40,260 bases of DNA from a virus: the IMG/VR virus record IMGVR_UViG_3300046011_003368, positions 1 through 40,260 of that record; one strand, given 5' to 3'. A program made the translations under genes and the position numbers. The notes beneath the pieces are model-generated. The model ran no database searches, had not been told where the DNA came from, and saw only the letters and a list, made by a program, of their open reading frames with translations. This document shows positions 9,017 through 16,119 of the stretch, piece by piece. Position 1 is the stretch's first letter. Each line of letters starts with the position of its first letter.

Positions 9017-9381
9017 TAACTAATCCCCAATTGCTTACCTATAATAATCGCAACAACAGTGCCAGCTGCCCAGCCAATACGCTCAATCATGCTAATGCTT
9101 TGTTTTTGATTTTCAAAATTTGACCGTAGTTCTAGCAATCTATTTGAAAGCTCTTGGTTTTGTTTGCGTAAATCCTCAATCATTGTATTTAAACGCTCAA
9201 TATCCTTTGATTGCGTCAAAAGCTGCTGCTCCATCTTAATCATCACCCGCATTTCTTCACTCAAATCATCAACTTTTGATTCGATTCTATCAAGCGTTGA
9301 TGCGATATTTGCAAACGTATCTATTTTAAGACATTGGTCTTTAGCGCGTCTTTCAATTACGGTATCTTTTGTAACTTCCAT
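9016..9381 (-). CDS. Coiled-coil membrane-anchored lysis-region protein
   Basis: A 121-residue protein: a long heptad-rich helix (about 20-95, with repeated LxxxxxxL spacing and many Q, E and R residues) followed by one C-terminal membrane segment (WAAGTVVAIIIGKQLGI). This design fits a haemolysin XhlA-like or spanin-like accessory in a lysis cassette. Start choice: the ATG at 9381 overlaps the endolysin stop as TAATG; a start 15 nt upstream is possible, but its GGAG looks like the ribosome binding site for the inner start. It is coupled to the holin-like gene by another TAATG overlap. Confidence 0.6.
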   Translation of the reverse strand: MEVTKDTVIERRAKDQCLKIDTFANIASTLDRIESKVDDLSEEMRVMIKMEQQLLTQSKDIERLNTMIEDLRKQNQELSNRLLELRSNFENQKQSISMIERIGWAAGTVVAIIIGKQLGIS

Positions 9382-9752
9382 TATTTGCCGCTCCATCGTG
9401 CGTTTGCGCCTTCTCTAACATCAACGTGAGTGAATGTATTATAGCAACCAATGCCTTTACATTCTTTGTTGAAATTTAAAACTAACCAATGTTGAACATC
9501 ATCTGCATCCACGCCATGAATGCGAATATCAGCAGCATTACCTAAAACGTGTTGACTATGTTTTGCACCACCACAAACTTGATTGTGTGATTCACAGCGA
9601 TAACCAGACATGATTGTTATTGATTTTCCTATTTTATCGCGTATTGATTGAAGTAATTCAATTAGCTGTGGGTTCATGCCATGTTCTGGTAACTTGCCGC
9701 AGCAATGGCATTTAAATTCGCTAGAATCAAAGTTTTCTGAAAGTTTAGACAT
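9381..9752 (-). CDS. Endolysin, peptidase M15A family
   Basis: A 123-residue zinc peptidase that cleaves peptidoglycan peptide bonds (D-Ala-D-Ala carboxypeptidase-like fold). Expected motifs are present: SGYRCESHN (49-57), SQHVLGNAAD with zinc ligands H68 and D75, and HVD with H109. An N-terminal CHCCGK (15-20) cluster is a usual family feature. There is no signal peptide, so it depends on a holin, consistent with the membrane protein two genes downstream. It is first in the compact lysin, coiled-coil protein, holin-like protein, terS, terL series. Confidence 0.92.
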   Translation of the reverse strand: MSKLSENFDSSEFKCHCCGKLPEHGMNPQLIELLQSIRDKIGKSITIMSGYRCESHNQVCGGAKHSQHVLGNAADIRIHGVDADDVQHWLVLNFNKECKGIGCYNTFTHVDVREGANARWSGK

Positions 9753-9818
9753 TTGGTTAAACCAAGTTATAAATTTTAAGTTAGCGCGATTATAACCACA
9801 ACCGCGCTAATTTGTCAT

Positions 9819-9959
9819 CTATTTACGCTTTTTCATTTCCTTGCGTTCTAACTTTGTCATGTGCAATTCTTCGCTAACTGAAATGGTCACAGGATTTTCT
9901 TCAAGCCATTTTAGTTTTTTCATGTACTCAGCAATGTACGCTGGTGTTAGATGTTTCAT
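9819..9959 (-). CDS. Small basic protein of unknown function
   Basis: A 46-residue lysine-rich protein (MKHLTPAYIAEYMKK... ending EMKKRK). It has a good ribosome binding site (AAGGAG, 6 nt from ATG) and its ATG overlaps the upstream stop as ATGA, which supports it as a real gene. No domain recognised. It looks helical and could be a nucleic-acid- or protein-binding adaptor, but nothing specific supports this. Confidence 0.6.
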   Translation of the reverse strand: MKHLTPAYIAEYMKKLKWLEENPVTISVSEELHMTKLERKEMKKRK

Positions 9960-10123
9960 TTTGACTCCTTGATGCAATCCACAACATGATGTTTATCGAT
10001 TGACTGCTTAATGACCAAGCAATCCGCCATTTTCATTCTTTCAACACTTGCTACATAGTTAATGTGTGGCTGCCCTAACGCGCTAAATGTTGTCACCATC
10101 GAAATAATAACTGCAAGTGCCAT
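9956..10123 (-). CDS. Small protein with hydrophobic N terminus
   Basis: A 55-residue protein. Residues 1-17 (MALAVIISMVTTFSALG) are hydrophobic and could be a signal peptide or anchor, followed by a polar region with two cysteines (C35, C50). The ribosome binding site GGAGA lies in the end of the preceding gene. It is not an obvious Rz1-type outer-membrane spanin, since no lipobox cysteine follows the hydrophobic part. Part of the lysis-region transcript; function unknown. Confidence 0.6.
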   Translation of the reverse strand: MALAVIISMVTTFSALGQPHINYVASVERMKMADCLVIKQSIDKHHVVDCIKESK

Positions 10124-10124
10124 T

Positions 10125-10481
10125 TTATTCTCCGAAATTTATAGATTCACACTTTGCAAGTGCTTGCTTTTCAAGAATATGTAAAGGAACACAGCAATAA
10201 ATATCAATTCCAGTTTCTTCAACTGCCCAGCATAAACCAACACCTTTAACGGTTGGCATTATGTAACCGCCACCCATAAACAAAAAACCATCTTTTAAAA
10301 GTATCCCAATAGAAATATCAATTTCATCTTGAGAATACCAGCAACCTTCTTCTCCTTCTACTGTTTCAACAAATTTACAATTTGCAGCCAAAACAAAATC
10401 AGAAACAGAAATGTGTTTTGTTTTTCCTTCGTTACAAACCGCTTTTAAAACGTAAAACAATAATGAATTATCAATCGGCAT
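10125..10481 (-). CDS. Unknown cysteine-containing protein, first gene after structured leader
   Basis: A 118-residue protein from the ATG at 10481 (MPIDNSLLFYVLKAV). That ATG has AGAGG upstream; an upstream in-frame start at 10520 would lie inside the leader hairpin and is unlikely. Several cysteines occur (in AANC, GCWY, GLCW, YCCV, AKCES) and the middle looks like an alpha/beta fold with a GGGYIMPTVKGVGLCW segment. I do not recognise the family. It is the first gene of the transcript that runs into the small-protein, lysis and terminase genes. Confidence 0.65.
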   Translation of the reverse strand: MPIDNSLLFYVLKAVCNEGKTKHISVSDFVLAANCKFVETVEGEEGCWYSQDEIDISIGILLKDGFLFMGGGYIMPTVKGVGLCWAVEETGIDIYCCVPLHILEKQALAKCESINFGE

Positions 10482-10501
10482 AAAAACCTCTAAAAATAAA
10501 A

Positions 10502-10595
10502 AGCCCCTTAATCGTTCCAACTTGTCAAAGTTTCATAGCAATTTTTTAATTACCATGCTGGAACGATTAAAGGGCTATTGATATAAAACTTTGAC
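10502..10595 (-). promoter_or_regulatory. Structured 5' leader with two interleaved inverted repeats
   Basis: In minus-strand RNA order: B (GTCAAAGTTT, 10595-10586), A (AGCCCTTTAATCGTTCCA, 10576-10559), B' (AAACTTTGAC, 10533-10524), A' (10519-10502). A/A' forms an 18-bp stem with one G-U pair, directly followed by a U-rich tract, so it resembles a terminator. B/B' is a perfect 10-bp complement that crosses it. Such crossing pairs make a pseudoknot or two competing folds. The predicted transcript start falls at B, and the first gene's ribosome binding site follows the U tract, so leader-level control by attenuation or start-site masking is plausible. Confidence 0.6.
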
Positions 10596-10601
10596 GTGCA
10601 A

Positions 10602-10611
10602 ATTATAGCAC
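10602..10611 (-). promoter_or_regulatory. Extended -10 promoter for lysis/late transcript
   Basis: On the minus strand the sequence reads TGCTATAAT, a perfect TATAAT with the TG of an extended -10 element. No good -35 is seen 17 bp upstream, which is normal for extended -10 promoters. The expected start is about 10595, the first base of the leader structure. Control by a phage activator is possible but not visible. Confidence 0.65.
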
Positions 10612-10645
10612 AATCAACACAAAATAGTACCTAAAAATTCTATTC

Positions 10646-10757
10646 GGGGTCTTAGGGGTGGGTGGGGGCGTTTCCTAAAGGAAAACGCCCCCGCCCCCCC
10701 CACCTTATGACCTAGCGGGGGGCGTTTAAAAAAACATAAAAACGCCCCCGCCCCCCC
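10646..10757. repeat. G/C-tract island with G-quadruplex motif and two hairpins
   Basis: Plus-strand G tracts at 10646-10649, 10655-10658, 10660-10662 and 10664-10668, separated by 5, 1 and 1 nt, form a canonical G-quadruplex motif. Two hairpins follow: GGGGGCGTTTCC (10664-10675) with GGAAAACGCCCCC (10680-10692), and GGGGGCGTTT (10718-10727) with AAACGCCCCC (10740-10749). CGCCCCCGCCCCCCC occurs twice (10686, 10743). No T run follows either hairpin, so they are not ordinary terminators. The island lies between the primase gene and the lysis promoter. Confidence 0.7.
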
Positions 10758-10760
10758 ATA

Positions 10761-12665
10761 TCAAACAAGCCAATAATACAAGCCATCATTTTGTACAACC
10801 CTATGATTTATAAGCTCTTTTAATCCGTCACGCAATGGTCTGTCTTTTTTTGCAGCGGTAATGAAATCGTAAGCGTGGGGGCGTAATTGCTCTAAAGTCA
10901 AAACGCACTTGTCCGCCCCGTCGATGGTTAGCCCCGCCCCCAAATTTTGATGCGTTTCTAGTGCTTGATGAAATCCATCTAACACCTGTTTTGCTACTTT
11001 GTTTAATTCTTGTTTAACAACGCCATCACCAATAGAAAGTAAATTAACACTGGTTAATTGCGAGTCTTCGTCTTCGTCATAAAAAACATCACCAATCAAT
11101 TCAACTTCGTTAATACCAAATTGATGCGGTTTTATTTTCTTGCCGTCTTTTAATTTGGTGCATGAAATAGTAGAAACAAAATCACTGTCTTTTGTTACGC
11201 AAAATTCGCCATCGTGAGCCGCTTTTAACGCGCTGCTACCTCTTACCCTGTCTTTATCGCCATGACCGCTATGGTGTACCGTAACAACAGCGCAATTATA
11301 CTTTTTACAAAGATATTCGATTCCTTTGACGTAGATAGCCACGTCAGATGCCTTGCTTTCATCGCCTGTAAAGTTACGCGCCAACGTGTCGATAAATATC
11401 GCAACAGGTTTAACGCCTTTTTCACAAATTAAATCTATTTGCCTTATCACGTCCTCGACCTCGTTTTCTTTGAAAAAATCAAATGATTTTTTGCTAAAAT
11501 GTATGTCGTTGTTAGGTTTTGAGCTGTATTTTTGCATAATGGCTTGCATTCGCATTGCAAGCCCCATTTGCCCCTCACCAGCAATGTAAATAACACTCCC
11601 TTGTTGCTTACACCTTGAAAACTCCCAATCTTTCCCGCGTGAAATACTGTAAGCCCAATCAAGCGCAAATAAAGATTTGCCCGCGCCACTTTCACCAAAA
11701 AGAATGTTGATTGATTGACGCGCCAAAATGCTTTTTAAAATCCATTCAGGCTTGACTAGGTTTTTCATCATGTCAGAAAAACACAAAAAATCCGTTTCTG
11801 GTCTAACATTAAAAATAGATTTAACAGCATCAATGCCGTTTTGTTGGTGTAAATCGTTAAAGTCGGTGCTTTTGTCATTTAAAATAGATGGCACAAAAAT
11901 GTTTTCTTTTTTAATTCCTTCGCACTTTTGCGCCCCTTTGATACCTGCCCCGCTTTTGTCATTATCAGCCGCTATCTTGATGTTGCAATGCGGTTTAAAT
12001 GATTCATAAACCGAAGCCAAATTTGACGCGCTAAAAGCAACAATAACAGGTAAATCAGTTGCCATGTGAACCGAATAACCAGTGGCTAATCCTTCGCACA
12101 ATAAAGCGTCTTTGCCTATTTCGATTTGACCGATAACAAAACAACCGCCTTTTATTTTCCCACCAGTTAAAAACTGTTTATTACCATCGTGAGTTATGAA
12201 CTGCAACGATTGAATGTTTTGGTCTTTGTCGTACACTGGAATGATTAGCCGATTATCAGCATCAATTCTAAAGTCACCGACTGGTGCAATGCCTTTTTTA
12301 TCAAAATAGGCGTGTTTATCACACGGCAAAGCGTTTTCCCATATCGTTTGTGCTTCAATAGCAGCGCGTTTATATTCGGCGTTGCGTTCGTTTTCTGCTT
12401 TAGTTCGTGCAATCCAACGCTGTTCATCACGTTGCATCTTTTGTTCATCGGTTAGCTTTTCAGTTTCACCACCCAAAAACCACTCGTGTTTTTCACCCGT
12501 TAGCCAATCGCCAAATGACGCGCCTTTGCCATCATCAAACGGATAAACCCAACCAGTTTTCTCTTTTGGTTTTGACGTTGCGAATCTTGTCACCACGCCA
12601 TAAACAGGGAATGATTCAATAATAAAACCATACTCGCGCATTGCATCAAATAAATTATCGTGCAT
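10761..12665 (-). CDS. Primase-helicase (Toprim plus RepA-like ATPase)
   Basis: A 634-residue replication protein. The middle holds a Toprim primase domain (LLCEGLATGYSVH, IAADNDKSG, DFNDL). The C-terminal half holds a RecA-fold helicase of the AAA_25/RepA type with Walker A GESGAGKS, a Walker B-like IFIDTLARN and a VVTVHHSGHGDKDRVRGSS motif. It would prime and unwind at the origin. Start choice: ATG at 12665 (MHDNLFDAM) has GGAGG 7 nt upstream and overlaps the small HTH gene; a start at 12707 would lie deep in that gene. No DNA polymerase is seen, so host polymerase III is probably recruited. Confidence 0.88.
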   Translation of the reverse strand: MHDNLFDAMREYGFIIESFPVYGVVTRFATSKPKEKTGWVYPFDDGKGASFGDWLTGEKHEWFLGGETEKLTDEQKMQRDEQRWIARTKAENERNAEYKRAAIEAQTIWENALPCDKHAYFDKKGIAPVGDFRIDADNRLIIPVYDKDQNIQSLQFITHDGNKQFLTGGKIKGGCFVIGQIEIGKDALLCEGLATGYSVHMATDLPVIVAFSASNLASVYESFKPHCNIKIAADNDKSGAGIKGAQKCEGIKKENIFVPSILNDKSTDFNDLHQQNGIDAVKSIFNVRPETDFLCFSDMMKNLVKPEWILKSILARQSINILFGESGAGKSLFALDWAYSISRGKDWEFSRCKQQGSVIYIAGEGQMGLAMRMQAIMQKYSSKPNNDIHFSKKSFDFFKENEVEDVIRQIDLICEKGVKPVAIFIDTLARNFTGDESKASDVAIYVKGIEYLCKKYNCAVVTVHHSGHGDKDRVRGSSALKAAHDGEFCVTKDSDFVSTISCTKLKDGKKIKPHQFGINEVELIGDVFYDEDEDSQLTSVNLLSIGDGVVKQELNKVAKQVLDGFHQALETHQNLGAGLTIDGADKCVLTLEQLRPHAYDFITAAKKDRPLRDGLKELINHRVVQNDGLYYWLV

Positions 12666-12831
12666 TTTGCGCCTCCAAATAATCAGATAAACGCTTAACC
12701 ACCTCATAATTAACGCGCATTTTTTGATTTACTGTTTTCCACAACAATCCGTATTTAATACCTGATTCATTGCTTACAACTCGCAAATTCATTGGTTTTA
12801 ATCGTTCCTGCACCTGCTCTAATGTCATCAT
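12655..12831 (-). CDS. Small Cro-like HTH DNA-binding protein
   Basis: A 58-residue protein (MMTLEQVQERLKPMNLRVVS... ending EAQNAR). LRVVSNESGIKYGLLWKTVN (about 16-35) fits the helix-turn-helix of small phage Cro/repressor-like proteins. Strong ribosome binding site AAGGAG. It overlaps the primase start, so the two are coupled. It is the first gene of the minus arm of the divergent early promoter region, where an autorepressor or early/late switch protein is expected. Family by HTH pattern only. Confidence 0.7.
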   Translation of the reverse strand: MMTLEQVQERLKPMNLRVVSNESGIKYGLLWKTVNQKMRVNYEVVKRLSDYLEAQNAR

Positions 12832-12996
12832 TTTTAAGTCTCCTTAGTGTGTTTGGTAGGCGCATAATATAGTATTTTTACTAAAATAAAAATTTATTTT
12901 TCCAAAGCAAAAAATAATTGTGTACTTTTCGAAAAATATCGCTATAATTTTCAACTGTAGCCAGTGAGCTGCACAACTTAACCAATCGGAGTATTT
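12832..12996. promoter_or_regulatory. Divergent early control region with operator-like repeats
   Basis: This 165-nt gap separates the minus-strand HTH/primase operon from the plus-strand early operon. Plus promoter: TGTGTAC (12919-12925), 17 nt, TATAAT (12943-12948). Minus promoter: an AT-rich TATATTATG-type -10 (12863-12871). Overlapping the latter is a perfect inverted repeat TAGTA-TTTT-TACTA (12870-12883), a good operator candidate for the small HTH protein. An AAAATAAA/TTTATTTT repeat adjoins it. No gene is visible in the gap. Confidence 0.65.
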
Positions 12997-13770
12997 ATGT
13001 TAAACACAATCACAAAACCAGCTGACAAGTTCAAGCTGTTCACAATTTATGGCGGCGCAGGTATTGGTAAAACAAACCTTGCAGCCACATTTCCTAAGCC
13101 AATCTTTATTCGTTTTGAGGACGGGATGCAATCCATTCCAAATGCAAACCGCCCTGACGCTTTTCCTGTGGCGCATTCATTCGCTGACGCAACGTCACAA
13201 CTAATGGCGTTAATTAGTGAAGAACACGACTATAAAACGCTTGTAATCGACAGTATCACAAAAGCAGAGCGCATTTTTATTGAAGAAATAGTACAAGGCG
13301 CAAGCAAATCAGGCACAAACCAATTCGATAATAAAGCATTGGCAAAAGCTGGTGGAGGTTATGGAGCTGGTTATCAAATCCTTTCAAACTACCACCAGCG
13401 CATTCGTAATGCTTGCGGCATTTTGGCTGAACGTAAAAACATGAATATCGTTTTTATTGGGCACGCAGAAATTGAAACAATCGACCTTCCAGATGCTCCA
13501 GCACATAACCGCTTTGGCTTAAAAATGAATAAGCAATCAGTCGCACATTACGTTGATGACGTTGACTTTGTTGGGTTCTTGCGCCTTGAAACATTTGTCA
13601 TGACAGACGATAACAAGAAATCAAAAGCGCGTAGTAGTGGTGAACGCATTTTGCAATGCACCAGTGCAGCATCAAGCATCAGTAAAAACCGCATGGGCAT
13701 AGCGGACGATATTGCCGTGCAATTCGGCATCAATCCTTTATCACAATTTTTAAACAACATCGGAGAGTAA
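12997..13770 (+). CDS. Sak4-like RecA-fold ATPase (AAA_24)
   Basis: A 257-residue P-loop ATPase with Walker A GGAGIGKT (19-26) and Walker B TLVIDS (81-86). The remaining sequence resembles phage AAA_24 proteins, some of which (Sak4) act as single-strand annealing or recombination factors. It is the first gene of the early operon, with CGGAG upstream and an SSB-like protein 1 nt downstream. That pairing and the nearby YqaJ exonuclease support a recombination role. DNA annealing itself is inferred. Confidence 0.82.
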   Translation: MLNTITKPADKFKLFTIYGGAGIGKTNLAATFPKPIFIRFEDGMQSIPNANRPDAFPVAHSFADATSQLMALISEEHDYKTLVIDSITKAERIFIEEIVQGASKSGTNQFDNKALAKAGGGYGAGYQILSNYHQRIRNACGILAERKNMNIVFIGHAEIETIDLPDAPAHNRFGLKMNKQSVAHYVDDVDFVGFLRLETFVMTDDNKKSKARSSGERILQCTSAASSISKNRMGIADDIAVQFGINPLSQFLNNIGE

Positions 13771-13771
13771 A

Positions 13772-14281
13772 ATGAGTTTCTTTAAATTAAGCACAGGCGA
13801 AGCGGTAAAAAGTACAGGTGAAGTAGAATTAGGCGGTAACACGGTCATTCCTGACAACACTACCTGTGAAGCAATGATTGTTGAATGTGGCTGGACTAGC
13901 TACGAAGGAAAAAGTTACATAAACGCTAAATGGCAAGTAACAAAACCATCGCAATATGCTAATCGTGTCGTATTCCAAAAGATTCAATTGATGGAAACCG
14001 ACAGCAAAAAACTCGACAACGCAATTAAGATGTTTGCGGCAATTGACCAAAACGCAACAGGTGGCAAACTGGTTGCAAGTGGTGAACGACCAACAGACGG
14101 CGCGTTGTTTGCATTGTTAAACAAGCCAATGCTGATTAAGGTCATGGTGTGGGAGTTTAACGACAAAAGCGGAAACTGGATTAGCAAAGTTTCACCACGT
14201 TCACAGCAACAAGCACAATCACCAGTGGCACAACCTGCACCAGTAGTTGAACAAGCAGGAGTTGACGATATACCATTTTGA
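13772..14281 (+). CDS. Single-stranded DNA-binding-like protein
   Basis: A 169-residue protein with a beta-rich N-terminal domain (residues 1-135), a Q/P/A-rich linker (SQQQAQSPVAQPAP) and the acidic tail DDIPF. That tail is the hallmark of bacterial SSB C termini that recruit partner proteins. It directly follows the Sak4-like ATPase, with GGAGAG as ribosome binding site. The core resembles phage DUF669-type SSB-like proteins. It would coat single-stranded DNA during replication and recombination. Confidence 0.75.
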   Translation: MSFFKLSTGEAVKSTGEVELGGNTVIPDNTTCEAMIVECGWTSYEGKSYINAKWQVTKPSQYANRVVFQKIQLMETDSKKLDNAIKMFAAIDQNATGGKLVASGERPTDGALFALLNKPMLIKVMVWEFNDKSGNWISKVSPRSQQQAQSPVAQPAPVVEQAGVDDIPF

Positions 14282-14340
14282 TGTGATTTAACGGACTTTC
14301 ACGCACAAGGATTGTGCATTTACTTAACTTTTTAGGAATT

Positions 14341-14733
14341 ATGGCAATGACAGATTTAGAATTTAAAAAAATAATCGCAGAATTATCGCGCATCAAACAA
14401 GCTAAAAAACTCAATCAAAAACAACTTGCTGCAATAGCTGGAACTTCTCAAAGCACTATTTCTGATTGGCTTATGGGTTCAAAACCAAGATTTAAAGACG
14501 CAAAAAAAGCATTTTCTGAATTAGTATCTTTTTTTAAGTTAGATTATTTGATTTGTACGCAATATGGCTTGATTGATTTACCACAACCAACAAAAACGCC
14601 TATTTTCAAAGCAAAACCAAAAACAACAATCACTGACTTTGTGAAGTGCGATAACGGTTCAATCGTTGAAATTCAAAGCGGTAAAGTTTTCACGGAATCA
14701 CAATTTAACGAATTATTTGAGGTGGTAGCATGA
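14341..14733 (+). CDS. XRE-family HTH regulator
   Basis: A 130-residue protein. Residues about 25-45 (QKQLAAIAGTSQSTISDWL) are a clear Cro/CI-type helix-turn-helix. The C-terminal half has no recognisable domain. Start at ATG 14341 uses AGGA; an ATG 6 nt later is an alternative. It overlaps the exonuclease gene by ATGA. A second HTH regulator beside the one at 12.8 kb suggests two-level control of early transcription. Confidence 0.78.
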   Translation: MAMTDLEFKKIIAELSRIKQAKKLNQKQLAAIAGTSQSTISDWLMGSKPRFKDAKKAFSELVSFFKLDYLICTQYGLIDLPQPTKTPIFKAKPKTTITDFVKCDNGSIVEIQSGKVFTESQFNELFEVVA

Positions 14734-15599
14734 ACAACACAACAGAACTACAACAAGGTAGCGACGATTGGTTTAATGCTCGCATTGGACGTGTAACCGC
14801 TTCAAATGTTGGGGCAATTTTAGGATTATCACCATTTCGCAAACCTGCTGACGTTATGCGATCAATGGTTCGTGAATATCACGGCGCGTTAAGTGAATTT
14901 GTCGGAAATGTTGCAACCGAGTACGGTTCAATGAATGAGCATTTGGCGCGTACTGATTACCAGCTTAAAACGGGCAATATCGTTGAAACAACAGGATTTC
15001 ATTCGCATGAATTATGGCTAGGTGCAAGCCCTGACGGTTTTATTCACGAACAAAAAGGCATCATCGAAATCAAATGCCCTTACAGTTTGCGTAACGGTGG
15101 TGAATTTAAATCAATCAATGAACAACCGCATTATTACGCGCAAGTGCAGATTCAAATGTTTGTAACTAAAACGCAGTTTTGTGACTTTGTGCAATGGCAT
15201 AAAGATGATTTAATGATTGAACAAGTTGCTTATGACGCAGATTACGCGATTGATGTTAGCGTTAAACTACGCGCGTTTTACGATGAATTTTTAGAAGAAT
15301 TGCACAACCCAGCACATTTAAAATCACGCCATGACACGGTAGAAAATGATATGACGGCGTATCGCGTTGAGCAGTATTTAAAACTGAAATCTGAAATCAA
15401 AGCATCGCAGGATTTAGCTGATTTAATACTAAAGCAAATCATTGAAGATTGCGGCGAAAATGAAAGCACAATCGGCGACCACAAACTAACACGCGTTAAT
15501 CGCAAGGCAATCGGCTATGCAAAAGCCGTGAAGGATTTATTGCCTGATGCGGATTTAAGCGCGTATGAATCGATTACAAGTTACTGGACGTTAAAATAA
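14730..15599 (+). CDS. YqaJ-type viral recombinase/exonuclease
   Basis: A 289-residue lambda Exo-like nuclease of the PD-(D/E)XK fold. Visible motifs are the N-terminal GSDDWFNARIGRVTASN, an acidic residue in MNEHLAR (E70), the catalytic D102 in SPDG, and E113-x-K115 in IEIKCP. It would resect double-stranded DNA ends 5' to 3' for annealing by the Sak4-like protein. It overlaps its neighbours by ATGA and TAATG, so production is coupled. Confidence 0.92.
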   Translation: MNNTTELQQGSDDWFNARIGRVTASNVGAILGLSPFRKPADVMRSMVREYHGALSEFVGNVATEYGSMNEHLARTDYQLKTGNIVETTGFHSHELWLGASPDGFIHEQKGIIEIKCPYSLRNGGEFKSINEQPHYYAQVQIQMFVTKTQFCDFVQWHKDDLMIEQVAYDADYAIDVSVKLRAFYDEFLEELHNPAHLKSRHDTVENDMTAYRVEQYLKLKSEIKASQDLADLILKQIIEDCGENESTIGDHKLTRVNRKAIGYAKAVKDLLPDADLSAYESITSYWTLK

Positions 15600-15832
15600 T
15601 GTTTGTCGAAATCGAAACCAAATCAGAAGAATTGCTTTTGATAAACTCGGAGCAAGTGTCGTTTATTCGTGTTGGTTTAGATTCAAAAGGTTTGCCACGC
15701 GCTATTGTGTTTTTTGGCGCGGGTGAGCCATTGGAATTATCAATGCAAGACGGACATCCAAATCAAATGCGTAGTGGCGTTGAATTTGATAACGCGCTCG
15801 AAAAAATAACCAATATGCAGGGGAGGTTTTAA
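15599..15832 (+). CDS. Small protein of unknown function (beta-rich)
   Basis: A 77-residue protein overlapping the exonuclease stop as TAATG. It has a LLLINSEQVSFIRV strand followed by AIVFFGAGEPLELSM and a C-terminal helix (FDNALEKI). The next gene shows a similar plan (SINMKNVAEVKF, strands, then FNEAYSIQKM), so the two may be distant paralogues. Function unknown. Confidence 0.7.
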   Translation: MFVEIETKSEELLLINSEQVSFIRVGLDSKGLPRAIVFFGAGEPLELSMQDGHPNQMRSGVEFDNALEKITNMQGRF

Positions 15833-15834
15833 TT

Positions 15835-16119
15835 ATGGCAACAATGAATGAAAACGGATTTTTAACTTTCAAAACATTAAGCGGAAAGTTTCAATCAATT
15901 AACATGAAAAACGTAGCAGAAGTAAAGTTTGATGATATTTATTTAGAGTTTCATCCATATGAAAACATCCTTATTGCTTTTTTTAACGAAAAACAAGAAG
16001 TTTTTAAAATGCTTTGCTTTGGCTTTCCTTGCGGTGACGACACTATAGAAATTGGTTTTAATGAGGCTTACTCAATCCAAAAAATGTTTGGCGTTAATAT
16101 ATTAAAGGGGTATGACTAA
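15835..16119 (+). CDS. Small protein of unknown function, possible paralogue of previous gene
   Basis: A 94-residue protein with strong ribosome binding site GGGGAGG. The pattern QSINMKNVAEVKF, a beta stretch (YLEFHPYENILIAFF) and a terminal helix resembles the upstream gene in layout but with low identity. Two cysteines (FGFPCGDD, MLCFG). It overlaps the helicase start. Function unknown; it probably belongs to the recombination/replication module. Confidence 0.7.
   Translation: MATMNENGFLTFKTLSGKFQSINMKNVAEVKFDDIYLEFHPYENILIAFFNEKQEVFKMLCFGFPCGDDTIEIGFNEAYSIQKMFGVNILKGYD

Noticed and set aside
10664-10749. Reading the GC hairpins at 10.7 kb as ordinary terminators of the primase transcript
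   Set aside because: No U tract follows either stem on either strand; kept as a distinct G/C-tract element instead.
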